Shown piece after piece: positions 1-8,869 of a stretch of DNA of 64,000 nt (position 1 is the stretch's first letter; each line of letters begins with the position of its first letter). The notes below the pieces were generated by a model. It had not been told where the DNA came from. It did not search any database and saw nothing but the letters and a program-made list of their open reading frames with translations. The translations under genes were made by a program, and so were the position numbers. Where the stretch lies: contig OZ244213.1 of NCBI GenBank assembly GCA_965216905.1, positions 1,798,001-1,862,000 on the forward strand. The letters run 5' to 3'. This DNA comes from G965216905 sp965216905 (GTDB taxonomy: Bacteria > Actinomycetota > Acidimicrobiia > Spongiisociales > ZC4RG35).

Positions 1-53
1 GGTGGCACGGGGGGCATGTTGGCACGACCACGGTCGACCGGCCGAGGCCGGAG

Positions 54-602
54 TCAGGGGAAGGAGGGGACCGGCGACGGGCCGTCACAGCCCCAACCGC
101 CGAAGGTCTCGTCGCGGTCGTCGACGAGTGCGCGCTGGTAGGCGTCCCAGGTCGTGGCGTCGTCTCCCAGATTGGTGACCCAGTCGCCCTCCGGTTGGTC
201 GGGATCCACATAGAGGCCCACGGTCTTGGCGGGCCGGCGCTCGGGGTCCATCGCCACGGTGAGGGACATGCCGGGAGGCAGCCCGTCATCACGGTCTCGG
301 GCAGCTCGCCGCCACTCCGGGTCGTAGGCGATCACCTCGGTGAAACCCTCGGGTGCCACCCCGAGCTCGAATCCCGAGATCGGCCGACCATCGGCATCCT
401 CGGATTGGAGTTCCCAGAACACCGCTTCACCGGTGCCCAGGCGCACCTCGAACACGTCCCCCATCGGGCATCCCAGGTCGAAGTAGTAGCGATCGCCGTC
501 TCGAATCACCGCTCCCGGATCGAGCGGAACCGAAGGTGCCAGGAAGCAGGACGCGAGCAGCCAACCCACCGTCGTTGCCCGGGCGATCTGCCATGGTCTC
601 AT
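54..602 (-). CDS. Small secreted lipoprotein, possible immunity or partner protein
   Basis: The predicted product has 182 residues and I do not recognise its family. Its N-terminus has a short basic start, a hydrophobic stretch and a lipobox-like LASC with Cys19, so it is probably an exported lipoprotein. I chose the ATG at 602 because it overlaps the stop of the upstream gene in an ATGA arrangement and because the signal sequence begins there; the frame is open further upstream but codes nothing recognisable. It is the last gene of a tight three-gene unit after a WXG-like protein and an HExxH protein. A small lipoprotein in that place would suit an immunity or accessory protein for a secreted effector, but that is inferred from position only. 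Confidence 0.6.
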   Translation of the reverse strand: MRPWQIARATTVGWLLASCFLAPSVPLDPGAVIRDGDRYYFDLGCPMGDVFEVRLGTGEAVFWELQSEDADGRPISGFELGVAPEGFTEVIAYDPEWRRAARDRDDGLPPGMSLTVAMDPERRPAKTVGLYVDPDQPEGDWVTNLGDDATTWDAYQRALVDDRDETFGGWGCDGPSPVPSFP

Positions 603-1792
603 CCGCCGTATCCACCGTCTTCCAGTCCGGCTTGGATCTCGAAGTATTGCCGCTCGCCGCGGTTTCCCGATGCAGCAGCATCCAGCAGGTAGGCAACCGG
701 AAAGTCGGCGAACCCCCACAATGCCCACTGCACCGAGTGGGCCTGCTCGTGGGCGGCCAGCTCCGGCAGCTCGCCGGCAACCATCCGCTCGTAGGTGACC
801 GGGTTGTCGGTGACGAACACCTCGCCGAACGTGGTGCCACCCCGCCCGTTGAGCGGGACGGTCACGTCGACGACGGGGAGTTCGACACCGGGGCTGTGGC
901 AGGCGACGAGCCCATTCTCGACGGTGGCGCAGCTGCCCCCGTTCTCCTCGATGAGCGGGATCAACGCATACGACCACAGGTTGCGAGTCTTCCGTCTGCC
1001 CTCGTCCATCGGCGGCAGCGGGGCGGGGGCGTCGCCGACGGCCAGAAACGCAGCGAAGTCGAAACGGGCCTGGGCTCCCAACGCCTGCCAGCGAAGCTCA
1101 TCGAGCACGGGCGCCACGAAGCCCTCGACGTCGTCGAGTCGATCGCCCGTCCAATCGACGAGATCGCGAGCGCGCGCTTCTGCCCAGGCATGGAAATCGG
1201 CGGCCCGGTCACCCGTCCAGTCGACGACGTCCTCGAAGGCGTCGCCGATGGCGTCCAGGATGTCGCCGGGAGAGGGAAGACCGAAGCCGCCGATCGCACC
1301 CCGCGTCGCGCCGGTGGAGCCGCCGATGCCCGCGGCGATCTCGCCGAGCGCCCGGAGTTGGACGGCGGCTCGGCTCGCCGCCTCGTCGTGGAGCGATTGG
1401 GCGGCGTGCCGCAGTCGGGAGGCCTGGCGACGGAGATCGTCGGCGGGGTCGAAGTGATGGGAAGGGGGTTCGTTCCGGCTTTGCAGCCGGCGCGTCAGCC
1501 GGTCGGCTTGGCCGGAAAGCTCGTCGGCACGGGCCTCCAGTCCGGCGGTTGCCTCCAGAGCCCGTGCGAACTCGGCAAGGGTCGCCGCCGTCTGGGCATG
1601 GACTTCGGCCATGCGGTCGATCTCGCGAGCGAGCGCCAGCTGCCGGGATGCGCGCACCAGTGAGGCCGCGCCCTCCCACCGGATCGACGGTCGGGGTCGA
1701 CACGCACGGGCAGACTCGCCGAGCGCCGTCGCATGGTTTCGGTATCGGTCGGAGATGCCGGCGACGGCCGCCGCGGCTCGCTCGGTGCTCAT
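599..1792 (-). CDS. WXG-like helical protein with C-terminal HExxH domain, putative type VII secretion effector
   Basis: The 397-residue product has a long Ala/Arg-rich helical N-terminal half typical of coiled-coil WXG/LXG-type secretion substrates. A linker follows with two copies of a D-W-T-G-D-R motif. The C-terminal third (about residues 265-397) carries HEQAHSVQW, a zincin-like HExxH motif. No signal peptide is visible, as expected for a type VII substrate. The ATG at 1792 overlaps the stop of the upstream WXG-like gene by ATGA and its own stop overlaps the lipoprotein start, so the three genes are very likely translated together. Function as a secreted metallopeptidase or toxin is inferred from architecture and context; no secretion ATPase lies in this window. 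Confidence 0.6.
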   Translation of the reverse strand: MSTERAAAAVAGISDRYRNHATALGESARACRPRPSIRWEGAASLVRASRQLALAREIDRMAEVHAQTAATLAEFARALEATAGLEARADELSGQADRLTRRLQSRNEPPSHHFDPADDLRRQASRLRHAAQSLHDEAASRAAVQLRALGEIAAGIGGSTGATRGAIGGFGLPSPGDILDAIGDAFEDVVDWTGDRAADFHAWAEARARDLVDWTGDRLDDVEGFVAPVLDELRWQALGAQARFDFAAFLAVGDAPAPLPPMDEGRRKTRNLWSYALIPLIEENGGSCATVENGLVACHSPGVELPVVDVTVPLNGRGGTTFGEVFVTDNPVTYERMVAGELPELAAHEQAHSVQWALWGFADFPVAYLLDAAASGNRGERQYFEIQAGLEDGGYGG

Positions 1793-2097
1793 CGGCGGCC
1801 GGACATGGCATGCGACACCGACCGCTCGACCGCGGCGTACCCGGTGCGAGCGTTTTCGAGCCCTGCCATGAGGCCCTCGGATCGACCGTCCAGCCGGAGG
1901 GAGGCGGCGCGCAGTTCGGCGGCCAGCGCATCGAGGGCCCGGGCCACCAGCGGGGCGATGCTCGGGTCGGTGGCCTGTCCACCCTGGAGATGACCGAGCC
2001 GGTGCAGCGCCGGCCGGACGGCCACGGCGATCCGGTCCCGTTCCGGCCCCAGTTGTGCGGTCTCTACCTCGAACGCTCCCACGCCGTTATCATGCAC
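1789..2097 (-). CDS. WXG100/EspC-like small helical protein
   Basis: The 102-residue, largely helical product resembles the WXG100/EspC-type targets of type VII secretion in length and pattern: one domain, Ala/Leu/Arg heptads, no signal peptide, and a central segment of the type L-x-A-A-S-x-R-L-D. I saw no canonical W-x-G. The GTG at 2097 gives the longest sensible product; a second GTG five codons in is possible. It starts 6 bases after the hutI stop and overlaps the next gene by ATGA, so it may be read from the hutI transcript. It probably pairs with the following protein during export. Confidence 0.55.
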   Translation of the reverse strand: MHDNGVGAFEVETAQLGPERDRIAVAVRPALHRLGHLQGGQATDPSIAPLVARALDALAAELRAASLRLDGRSEGLMAGLENARTGYAAVERSVSHAMSGRR

Positions 2098-2103
2098 TGA
2101 ACG

Positions 2104-3309
2104 TCAAATATCGTCAAGTGCGATTAGACATCTTCTTGGGGGGGCATGAGGGTTCCGGCCTCCCACGATCGTTGCGGAGATGAGCGGGACGCCGGGCCGG
2201 TAGATGAGATGGTCGTACGAGGGGGCGTCGAGCACGACCGCGTCGGCGCGCATTCCCGGCGAGAGACCGCCCACGTCGGTGCGCCGTAGCGCCGCCGCCC
2301 CTCCTCGAGTGGCGGCGGCGACGGCCTGTTCCATCGTCAGCCGCATGTCGCGCACTGCCAGCGCCAGGCAGAAGCTCATCGAGGTGGTGTAGCTGGATCC
2401 CGGGTTGCAGTTGGTGGCGATCGCCACGGTCACCCCGGCGTCGACGAGCCGGCGAGCGTCGGGATAGGGCTGGCGAGTGGAGAAGTCGGCGGCCGGGAGC
2501 AGCGTGGCGACGGTGGTCGAGCCGGCCAGCGCCTCGATGTCTCCGTCGGTCAGGAACGTGCAGTGATCGACCGAGGCGGCACCCAGTTGCGCGGCCAGTT
2601 GAACGCCGTCGCCCGGGCCGAGTTGGTTGCCGTGGACCTTGAGTCCGAGCCCGGCGTCGCGTCCCGCCTCCAGCACTCGACGGCTCTGTTCGCGGTCGAA
2701 TGCCCCGTCCTCACAGAAGACGTCGATCCACCTGGCGTGCGGTGCGGCGGCGTCGAGCATTTCTCCGCAGACCAGATCGACGTACTCGTCCGGCCGGCCC
2801 TCGTACTCGGTGGGGACCACGTGCGCCCCGAGAAACGTGGTCTCGGCGGTGACCTCTCCTGCGAGCCGCAGCAGTCGGGCCTCGTCGGCCGCGGTGAGCC
2901 CGTACCCCGATTTGATCTCCACCGTGGTGATTCCGGCCCGGCGTGCTTCGGCGATCCGGCCGGAGAGCATTCGCCGCAGGTCGGCGTCGGAGGCGGTCCG
3001 GGTGGCTTGGGTGGTGACCCGGATGCCGCCCGCCTCGTACGGTGCGCCGTCCATCCGGGCGGCGAACTCGGCCGCTCGATCCCCGGCGAAGATCATGTGC
3101 GTGTGGCTGTCGACGAACCCGGGAAGGACGCAACGTCCACCGGCATCGACCCGTTGGTCGGTCACGGCCGAGCCGGCGGGCCCGATGGAACGCACCACGC
3201 CATCCTCGACGACGACGGCTCGGTCACGCATCAACCCCAAGGGACCGTCGCCGAGTTCCGCATCATTGGTGACGAGCAACCCGATGCGGTCGATGGCGAG
3301 CGAGGGCAT
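2104..3309 (-). CDS. hutI: Imidazolonepropionase
   Basis: HutI hydrolyses imidazolone-5-propionate to N-formimino-L-glutamate, the third step of histidine breakdown, in the cytosol. The 401-residue length is normal for the family. Visible signatures are the amidohydrolase metal site in VDSHTHMIFAGDR near residue 66, the substrate-loop motif KSGYG, and a late ATNCNPG segment. The ATG at 3309 begins just before the conserved first strand. HutI is separated from hutF and hutU by about 5.5 kb of unrelated genes, although all lie on the minus strand. It follows the Mth938-like gene by 42 bases. Confidence 0.93.
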   Translation of the reverse strand: MPSLAIDRIGLLVTNDAELGDGPLGLMRDRAVVVEDGVVRSIGPAGSAVTDQRVDAGGRCVLPGFVDSHTHMIFAGDRAAEFAARMDGAPYEAGGIRVTTQATRTASDADLRRMLSGRIAEARRAGITTVEIKSGYGLTAADEARLLRLAGEVTAETTFLGAHVVPTEYEGRPDEYVDLVCGEMLDAAAPHARWIDVFCEDGAFDREQSRRVLEAGRDAGLGLKVHGNQLGPGDGVQLAAQLGAASVDHCTFLTDGDIEALAGSTTVATLLPAADFSTRQPYPDARRLVDAGVTVAIATNCNPGSSYTTSMSFCLALAVRDMRLTMEQAVAAATRGGAAALRRTDVGGLSPGMRADAVVLDAPSYDHLIYRPGVPLISATIVGGRNPHAPPRRCLIALDDI

Positions 3310-3351
3310 CGCCGGAGCGTACCCGGAAGCCTGGGACGGCCGCTGGGGCCG

Positions 3352-3705
3352 TCAGCAGGTCACGTGCAGGATGGCATTGACGAGGGCCGGGTCCGATCGG
3401 TTCAGCAGGTCGACCGCCTCCGACGTGGGCATGACCACCAGTTCGACGCGGTGGCCGTCGGCGGAGTCGGCGACCTCCGGGAGCACCGGCAACCGTCCGG
3501 AGTACCCGGATCCGATGACCAGCTTCGGTTTGGACCAGGGAATCGCCTCGGCCGCGGTCAGCGGCGTGTGTCCGTGTGCGGCCCGGCGGACCCGGGAAGG
3601 GCTCTTGTCTCGCGGGCGGACGATGCCGTCCTCGATGACCACGTCGTAGCCGTACTCGACCCCGTCGACGATGATTCGCCCGAACGCCGGGTACCCGAAA
3701 CCCAT
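3352..3705 (-). CDS. Mth938/NDUFAF3-like domain protein
   Basis: This 117-residue single-domain protein belongs to the Mth938-like (DUF498) family. The family pattern is visible as an early GYDVVI strand, then KLVIGSGYSG, then a PTSEAV helix and a final LVNAILHVTC strand. Relatives include the mitochondrial complex I assembly factor NDUFAF3 and AAMDC; a bacterial function is not settled. No transmembrane segment or signal peptide is present. It lies upstream of hutI on the same strand and is divergent from the phytase-like gene, with about 100 bases between the starts. Confidence 0.8.
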   Translation of the reverse strand: MGFGYPAFGRIIVDGVEYGYDVVIEDGIVRPRDKSPSRVRRAAHGHTPLTAAEAIPWSKPKLVIGSGYSGRLPVLPEVADSADGHRVELVVMPTSEAVDLLNRSDPALVNAILHVTC

Positions 3706-3803
3706 GTTCGAAGGCTACGTGTCACCGCCGGCCGCTGCCCGTCGACCCGGCGTGGAGCAGTCGGGCCCGGGTATCGTCGGAGTCGATCGACGAGAGGGTG
3801 AGG

Positions 3804-4958
3804 ATGTCGGGACACTCGGGGAAGCGTTGGGCGGTCGTCGGTGTCGCCTTCGGATTGCTCATGGCGGGCCCGGCCGGGGCCAGGCCGTCTCAGCCGGCAC
3901 AGACGGTGGTCGATATCGAGTTCGTGGCCGATGCCGTCGTTCCGACCGGCCAGATGTTCGCCGGCACCGAGATCGGCGGTCTCTCGAGCATCACCTACGA
4001 CCCGGCTCGTGGCGGGTACGAGGTGCTTTCCGACGATCAAGGGAATCGGCCGACCGGTGACCCGGTCCGGACCTACACGGTGAAGGTCGACCTGGCCGAC
4101 GCCCTCTCGGGTGATGCGGAAGTGGAATTCGTCGCGATGACGGAGCTGCTCGATCTCGGAGGCGAGCCGTACGCTCCGGGAGGGCTCGATCCCGAGGGTT
4201 TCACCGTCGGACGGGAGGGCTCGTTCTTCATGTCGTCGGAGGGCAACAGCTTCGGCGATCCGATCATCGACCCTTTCATCCGCCGCTACAACCGCAACGG
4301 CCGGGTCACCGCCACACTCCCGATCCCCGAGCACTACCTCCCCAACGGCGTCGACCAGGGTGTCCGGTTCAACCTCGCCTTCGAGAGCCTCAACCCCACT
4401 CCGAACGGCCGGATGCTGGTGACGGCGGCCGAGGGGGCGCTGTTCCAGGACGGTCCGGCGTCGACGTACTTCAATCCGAGTCTGGCCCGCATCCTCGTGT
4501 ATGACCTGCAGAAGCGCGCGCCGGTCGCCGAGTACGCCTACGAGGTGGGTCCCTGGGCGGAGCCGTCGACGATCTTCGGCGTGAACGGAATCGTCGAGGT
4601 GCTCCCGATCGACGACGCCGGAACGATGCTGGTGATGGAGCGGTCTTTCTCGGTGGGAGGGATCCTCGGGGAGGGGACCGGCAACTCGGTCGTGATCAAA
4701 GAGATCTCCACCGTCGGTGCGACCGACGTGCTCGACGTCCCCGCGCTGGCCGGGGTGACGGTCGACCCCGTCTCACAGCGTCAGGTCTTCTCGTTCGACG
4801 CCCTCGGCATCCCGATCGACAACCTGGAGGGGATGACGTTCGGGCCGATCCTCCCCGACGGACGCCAGAGTCTGGTGATCGTCAGCGACAACAACTTCAA
4901 CGCGGGCCAGTTCACCCAGTTCATCGTTCTGGCGCTGGAAGTTGCGCCGAGCGGCTGA
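3804..4958 (+). CDS. Secreted esterase-like phytase-family protein
   Basis: The 384-residue product begins with a signal peptide (basic start, hydrophobic core, Ala-rich cleavage region near residue 30). A beta-propeller-type domain of the esterase-like phytase family follows. Recognisable landmarks are GGLSSITYD, the PEGFTV strand, SEGN, FNLAFESL and the closing NLEGMTFGP-SLVIVSDNNF segment. Such proteins are thought to be extracellular phosphoesterases, but substrates are poorly known. I prefer the ATG at 3804, preceded by a purine-rich GAGAGGG; a GTG two codons earlier is possible. It stands alone on the plus strand. Confidence 0.8.
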   Translation: MSGHSGKRWAVVGVAFGLLMAGPAGARPSQPAQTVVDIEFVADAVVPTGQMFAGTEIGGLSSITYDPARGGYEVLSDDQGNRPTGDPVRTYTVKVDLADALSGDAEVEFVAMTELLDLGGEPYAPGGLDPEGFTVGREGSFFMSSEGNSFGDPIIDPFIRRYNRNGRVTATLPIPEHYLPNGVDQGVRFNLAFESLNPTPNGRMLVTAAEGALFQDGPASTYFNPSLARILVYDLQKRAPVAEYAYEVGPWAEPSTIFGVNGIVEVLPIDDAGTMLVMERSFSVGGILGEGTGNSVVIKEISTVGATDVLDVPALAGVTVDPVSQRQVFSFDALGIPIDNLEGMTFGPILPDGRQSLVIVSDNNFNAGQFTQFIVLALEVAPSG

Positions 4959-4982
4959 GGGCGGAACGACCGGGATAGGCGA

Positions 4983-5267
4983 TCAGATCGGGTAGCCGAC
5001 GAGATCCACCTCGGCACCGTGAGCCTGGCGTTCCATGACCTCCAGACGGTCGTAGTAGTCGGGGAACTCGCGCAGGTGAGCGAGGGCGATCTTGGCGGTC
5101 ACGAGAGGGTCGTCGCCGGTCACGTCGGTAGACGGATCGGCCGACCCGTGCTCCAGTTCGACCTCCATGCCACGACGGAGATCGGCTCGTTCGAAGCCTT
5201 CATCGGCGTACTCGAGCCCGAGCACCGTCTCGATCCAGTCCATCTGCGACGTCGTGAACAACGGCAT
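4983..5267 (-). CDS. DUF5661-like small protein
   Basis: The 94-residue soluble protein matches the DUF5661 pattern: an acidic RRGMEVELEHG segment, a DDPL-TAKIALAHL helix and a FPDYYDRLEVME helix. No biochemical role is known for the family. The ATG at 5267 has a near-perfect ribosome binding site, AAAGGAGG, five bases upstream, which fixes the start. It is separated by about 100 bases from the membrane-protein gene that would precede it on this strand, so it may have its own promoter. Confidence 0.75.
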   Translation of the reverse strand: MPLFTTSQMDWIETVLGLEYADEGFERADLRRGMEVELEHGSADPSTDVTGDDPLVTAKIALAHLREFPDYYDRLEVMERQAHGAEVDLVGYPI

Positions 5268-5367
5268 ACTGCCTCCTTTGGGCTGAACGTACCGAGTCGG
5301 TGAGGGCCACCGCCAGGTGCGATGGTCCCGACGTTCGAGCGGACGGGTCCTCTTCGATCTGCCGGGG

Positions 5368-7023
5368 TCAACCTGCCGGGGCGATCTCGATCCGCTGGAC
5401 GTCGCCGTCGCCGTCGACCACCAGGACGACTCGTTCGCCGGAGGTGCCGGCCAGCGCCGTCAGCAGCGCGTTGGCCGAGGTCGGCTCCGCGGCATCCCGT
5501 CGCTCCCAAACCGAAACCGAGGCGCCTGTCCCGGCCCGAAGATCGCGTCGGGTCTCCCCGTCGAGCGGTGGACCGATGACGATCACCTCGCGGAGGCGTT
5601 GGCCGGTGTCGTCGCGGTCCTGGCCGGCCGCGGCACGCCAGATGGGGAAGTGGTAGCCGGCCGTCAAGCCGGCGGCCAACAGCGTGCCCAAGCCGGCACG
5701 AAAGCGGTCGATCGAGCTCCCCACGTCGGGGTCCAGAATGGCCTCGAAGGTTCGGAATCCGATCGTGAACGCCGCCCCGAGCGCAGCTACCGCGCTCACC
5801 CCGAACACGATGATGAGATAGGTCCGGCGGGCGCCGTCGTCACCGCCGGCGGTGTGGCGGTGTTGCTTCCAAGAACCCCACCAGACCGTGGCTCCGACGA
5901 CCAAGCTCGCCACGCCTGCGAACAACAGCGACCGTCCATCGTCGCCCGAGATGCGGGTGCCGAAGGTCGACAGCAGCGCATTCGTGACCGTTCCGAACCC
6001 GGTCGCGGCGGCAGCCAGTGCCAGCCCCGCCACCACGAGCTGTGCCGGGGTCGTCCGGCCGCGTCGGTTCGACTCGGCCCGGTGATAGCTCCAGAGCAGG
6101 GCTCCGACCAGCAGGCCCGCTCCGCCGGGCTCGGCCGGTTCCAGGCCAGGACGGAGCGACCCATCGGAGAAGACGACGTCGAGGGTGGTGTACAGGACGG
6201 CGATCGCCCCGGCGAGGGCCAGTGCCGACCCCAGGCCCACCGATGCCACACTGGCCACATCGGCGGCCACTCCGGGTGTCCGGCGGGCGTCGTCTCGATG
6301 CCAGTGCTCCCACCACGTCAGCATGCCGAGGCTTGCCCAGAGCGCGGCCGACGCCGGGACTTCCCACCACCGTGCTCCCACCACGGCCGTGTTCGTGAGC
6401 GCATCCATCGAGCGGCCGATCAGCGTTCCGACCAGGACGACCCCGGCGCCCGTGGCGAGCAGCAGTCCGACCACGGCACCGGAGACGGAACGAGCCGCCA
6501 CCAGCTTGGTGGGGGAGCGGTCGCGGTGATGCGCCATCCAGCGATGCCATGCCCACACCGCCAGCCACACCACGCCCAACGCGGCCGGCCGCGTCAGTGG
6601 ATCACCGGTCACCAGCGACGAAGCCGTCCGGCCGAGGCCGATGAGCGCGACGATCAATGAGATCGTGGCCATGATCCACAGGTATCCACCCCAGACCGCC
6701 GCTCGGCGCTCGCCGGAGTCGATCCGTCGCCACCAAGACCACCAGGTCAAACCGGCGGCCGGGACGCCGAGGATGGTGAACGTCAGCGCCCGGGCCATGC
6801 CGGCGGTGTCCGCACCGGCGAGCGTCGGGGTCGTGTCCAGAACCCGACCCAACACCCCGGTCAGGCCGGATGCGCCGAGCACCACCAGTCCACCGATGAG
6901 CGCGGCGGTCACCAGGCGCCGGACGGTCCCCTCCATCCCGCCCCCATCGGTACGGCGGGTCAGGCGGATGAATGCGGCCGCGATACCGGCCAGCAGCACG
7001 GCCAGAAGAACACTGCCGATCAT
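5368..7023 (-). CDS. Polytopic membrane protein, DUF5671-like
   Basis: The 551-residue product has about twelve hydrophobic segments arranged as repeated blocks, each with W-W-S/G-x-W-x-x-R/H motifs at the cytosolic edge (for example TWWSWWRR and VWWGSWKQH). This repeating layout is typical of DUF5671-type membrane proteins of unknown function. The last 100 residues are soluble. The ATG at 7023 overlaps the upstream NTF2-like gene by ATGA; longer readings upstream have no coding character. It is the last gene of the run that begins with the PspC-domain protein, so a role in envelope stress or membrane homeostasis is inferred. Confidence 0.7.
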   Translation of the reverse strand: MIGSVLLAVLLAGIAAAFIRLTRRTDGGGMEGTVRRLVTAALIGGLVVLGASGLTGVLGRVLDTTPTLAGADTAGMARALTFTILGVPAAGLTWWSWWRRIDSGERRAAVWGGYLWIMATISLIVALIGLGRTASSLVTGDPLTRPAALGVVWLAVWAWHRWMAHHRDRSPTKLVAARSVSGAVVGLLLATGAGVVLVGTLIGRSMDALTNTAVVGARWWEVPASAALWASLGMLTWWEHWHRDDARRTPGVAADVASVASVGLGSALALAGAIAVLYTTLDVVFSDGSLRPGLEPAEPGGAGLLVGALLWSYHRAESNRRGRTTPAQLVVAGLALAAAATGFGTVTNALLSTFGTRISGDDGRSLLFAGVASLVVGATVWWGSWKQHRHTAGGDDGARRTYLIIVFGVSAVAALGAAFTIGFRTFEAILDPDVGSSIDRFRAGLGTLLAAGLTAGYHFPIWRAAAGQDRDDTGQRLREVIVIGPPLDGETRRDLRAGTGASVSVWERRDAAEPTSANALLTALAGTSGERVVLVVDGDGDVQRIEIAPAG

Positions 7024-7475
7024 GGGGTCACCTCCTCGGGTGGGGGGAAGCAGATCTGCAGCTGCCATGGTGCGAAATCGATCATCCACCGGTCGTTCAC
7101 CCGGCGGAGATCGAACCTCGCCTCCATCTGTCCCTCGTCGATGCCCAGCAGTCCACCGGCGACCACGTCGATGAGGACATCGACGTCGGCCGTGTCGCCG
7201 TGGTCGGTGGCGGCCAGCAACGACACGCGCATCTCGTCGCGGCGCTCGATCCTGCTGCACTCCACCTGGGCACGGTCGGTCAGATGTCGAGCCGCCGCCT
7301 CCCCGTCCCCGTCGAGGACGGCCTCGACGTAGCGCTGCACGACACCTTCCGGAGTCGCCGGATCGAGTGTCACCGATCCTTCGTCGATGACGACCAGAAC
7401 GACGGCGACGAGGACGACCACGACCACGATTCCCAAGACCACCCAATGCGGAGCGGGTCGGTTTTGTGTCATCAC
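7020..7475 (-). CDS. Membrane-anchored NTF2-like domain protein
   Basis: The 151-residue protein has one N-terminal transmembrane helix (about residues 12-32, very Val-rich). An extracytoplasmic domain follows with the start of an NTF2/SnoaL-like fold: TPEGVVQRYVEAVLDGD, a helix, then LRRVNDRWMIDF. These domains bind small ligands or act as scaffolds; no catalytic residues are obvious. The gene opens with two adjacent ATG codons; either could be used. It overlaps the following DUF5671-like gene by ATGA. Confidence 0.65.
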   Translation of the reverse strand: MMTQNRPAPHWVVLGIVVVVVLVAVVLVVIDEGSVTLDPATPEGVVQRYVEAVLDGDGEAAARHLTDRAQVECSRIERRDEMRVSLLAATDHGDTADVDVLIDVVAGGLLGIDEGQMEARFDLRRVNDRWMIDFAPWQLQICFPPPEEVTP

Positions 7476-7506
7476 GTCGTGGGCTCCCGTCTTGGAGCTC
7501 CGTCTC

Positions 7507-7701
7507 TCAGGTGCTCCTGTCTCTCGCCAGTGCGCCGAGCGCCACGCCGATCCCGATGACGATGAGGGCGATCGGCCCGATGAAACGCAGATCGGCCAGT
7601 CCGAACGACCAGACGTCCATCGCCTCCAACGAGAAGATCACCCCCAGCAACAAGAAGATCACGCCGGCCATGGCGCTGCCGGTGTCGATTCGTTGCATCA
7701 T
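7507..7701 (-). CDS. Small two-helix membrane protein
   Basis: The 64-residue product consists of two hydrophobic segments (about residues 10-28 and 38-57) joined by a short loop, as in LiaI-like small membrane proteins. It opens with two ATG codons, and the first overlaps the stop of the LiaF-like gene (ATGA). Such small proteins often anchor or modulate a LiaF/PspC envelope-stress system; that role here is inferred from the neighbours. Confidence 0.6.
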   Translation of the reverse strand: MMQRIDTGSAMAGVIFLLLGVIFSLEAMDVWSFGLADLRFIGPIALIVIGIGVALGALARDRST

Positions 7702-8336
7702 TTCACCTCGATCTGACCGGCGCCGACCTCGAGCTCGAGTTCGAGTCGCCGATCGGCCTGGTCGTATGTGGAACTGGTGTAGGTGCGATCGAGCGCAACG
7801 CCGTCCACGCGCTCGCCGAGCAGATCGATGTCGCCGGCCCCGACCTTTGCTTCGATCTGAACCGGGATGTCGGCAGGAATGTCGACCACCATGGAACCCA
7901 GCCCCACCGACACCCGCACCCGACGCGACTCCCGTAGCTCCAGATCGCTCAGGTCGAGGGTGAAGTCCCCCATCCCCAGCTCATACCGGCCCTCCAGGTC
8001 GTCGACGTTCGAGATCACGTTGTTCCGGTCCCCAACCCCGCCTCGAAATGCCTCGGGTGGGGTCACGGCGGAGAACACGGTGGCGACGGCGAGGAAGACG
8101 CCGAGGGTGATCAGCGCCGGATGGGGACCGCTCGTGGATCCGATGATCAGCGCCAGGCCGACCACCGCCAACAAGAGCGGAAGGATCATGGCGGCGCGGA
8201 CCTCGACGACGCCGAGGGCATCGAGCAGCCAGACCGAGCCCAGGACGATGAGGACCAGCCCGGTGGTCATCGCCGCAAACCGATGACGGGTGGGAGCAGA
8301 CACGGTGGTCTGATCGGTCAAGTCAGTCGGTGCCAT
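7698..8336 (-). CDS. LiaF-like membrane protein with toast-rack domain
   Basis: The 212-residue product has about four N-terminal transmembrane helices (residues 22-100). A beta-rich C-terminal domain follows, with alternating short strands and D/E-V-x-V-P/G turns such as MGDFTLDLSDL, VSVGLGSMVVDIP and VGAGDIDLLG. This is the repeat pattern of the LiaF C-terminal/toast-rack (DUF2154-like) fold. LiaF proteins restrain cell-envelope stress signalling in Firmicutes; actinobacterial relatives are less studied. The ATG at 8336 lies inside the end of the PspC gene (14-base overlap). Its stop overlaps the next small gene. Confidence 0.75.
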   Translation of the reverse strand: MAPTDLTDQTTVSAPTRHRFAAMTTGLVLIVLGSVWLLDALGVVEVRAAMILPLLLAVVGLALIIGSTSGPHPALITLGVFLAVATVFSAVTPPEAFRGGVGDRNNVISNVDDLEGRYELGMGDFTLDLSDLELRESRRVRVSVGLGSMVVDIPADIPVQIEAKVGAGDIDLLGERVDGVALDRTYTSSTYDQADRRLELELEVGAGQIEVK

Positions 8337-8796
8337 TTCGACCTCCTGCGAGTACGAAGGCAACGCCGGCCGCGATGAACAGCATCGGCCAGGCGACTCG
8401 ATCGAACCAGGGGATCAGCGCGTTTGCGAGCAACACTGCACCCAGGCCGATGAGGAGGATGCCGCCGATGAGCGTTCCTTCCGAGCCGGCGATGGACGGA
8501 TGCCGTCCGATCGGGGTGTCTTCGGTGTGCTCGGGCATGATGATCAGCATCACGATGTAGATGGCGATCCCGGAGCCGCCGCCGATCGACAGCACCACGA
8601 ACGCCAGCCGGAACCACAACGGATCCACGCCGAAGGCTGCCCCCAGGCCACCGCAGACGCCGCCCAGCACCCGGTCCGTCTTGCTTCTGCGCAGCCGGTA
8701 CCCGTCGGCGGGACGGCTACCAGCCGATCCTTCCGATGCCGGCAGGTCGGCCGGCGCGACCGGTCCTTCCCGACCGGTGGAGTCGAACTCTGACAT
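8323..8796 (-). CDS. PspC-domain envelope stress protein
   Basis: The 157-residue protein has a soluble N-terminal tail, then a PspC domain at about residues 34-92 (RLRRSKTDRVLGGVCGG followed by FGVDPLWFRLAFV and a helix ending in IIMPE). Two further hydrophobic helices follow. PspC proteins sense membrane damage and act with PspA or with LiaF-type partners. The ATG at 8796 is preceded by an AGAGAGGAG ribosome site at good spacing. It is the first gene of a probable five-gene operon (PspC, LiaF-like, small membrane protein, NTF2-like, DUF5671-like). Confidence 0.85.
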   Translation of the reverse strand: MSEFDSTGREGPVAPADLPASEGSAGSRPADGYRLRRSKTDRVLGGVCGGLGAAFGVDPLWFRLAFVVLSIGGGSGIAIYIVMLIIMPEHTEDTPIGRHPSIAGSEGTLIGGILLIGLGAVLLANALIPWFDRVAWPMLFIAAGVAFVLAGGRNGTD

Positions 8797-8869
8797 CCGG
8801 GCTCCTCTCTGGCCCACTCTCTCCCTCACGATGCCGCACTCGGCAGCGCCGACCAAGGGTCGAATGTCA

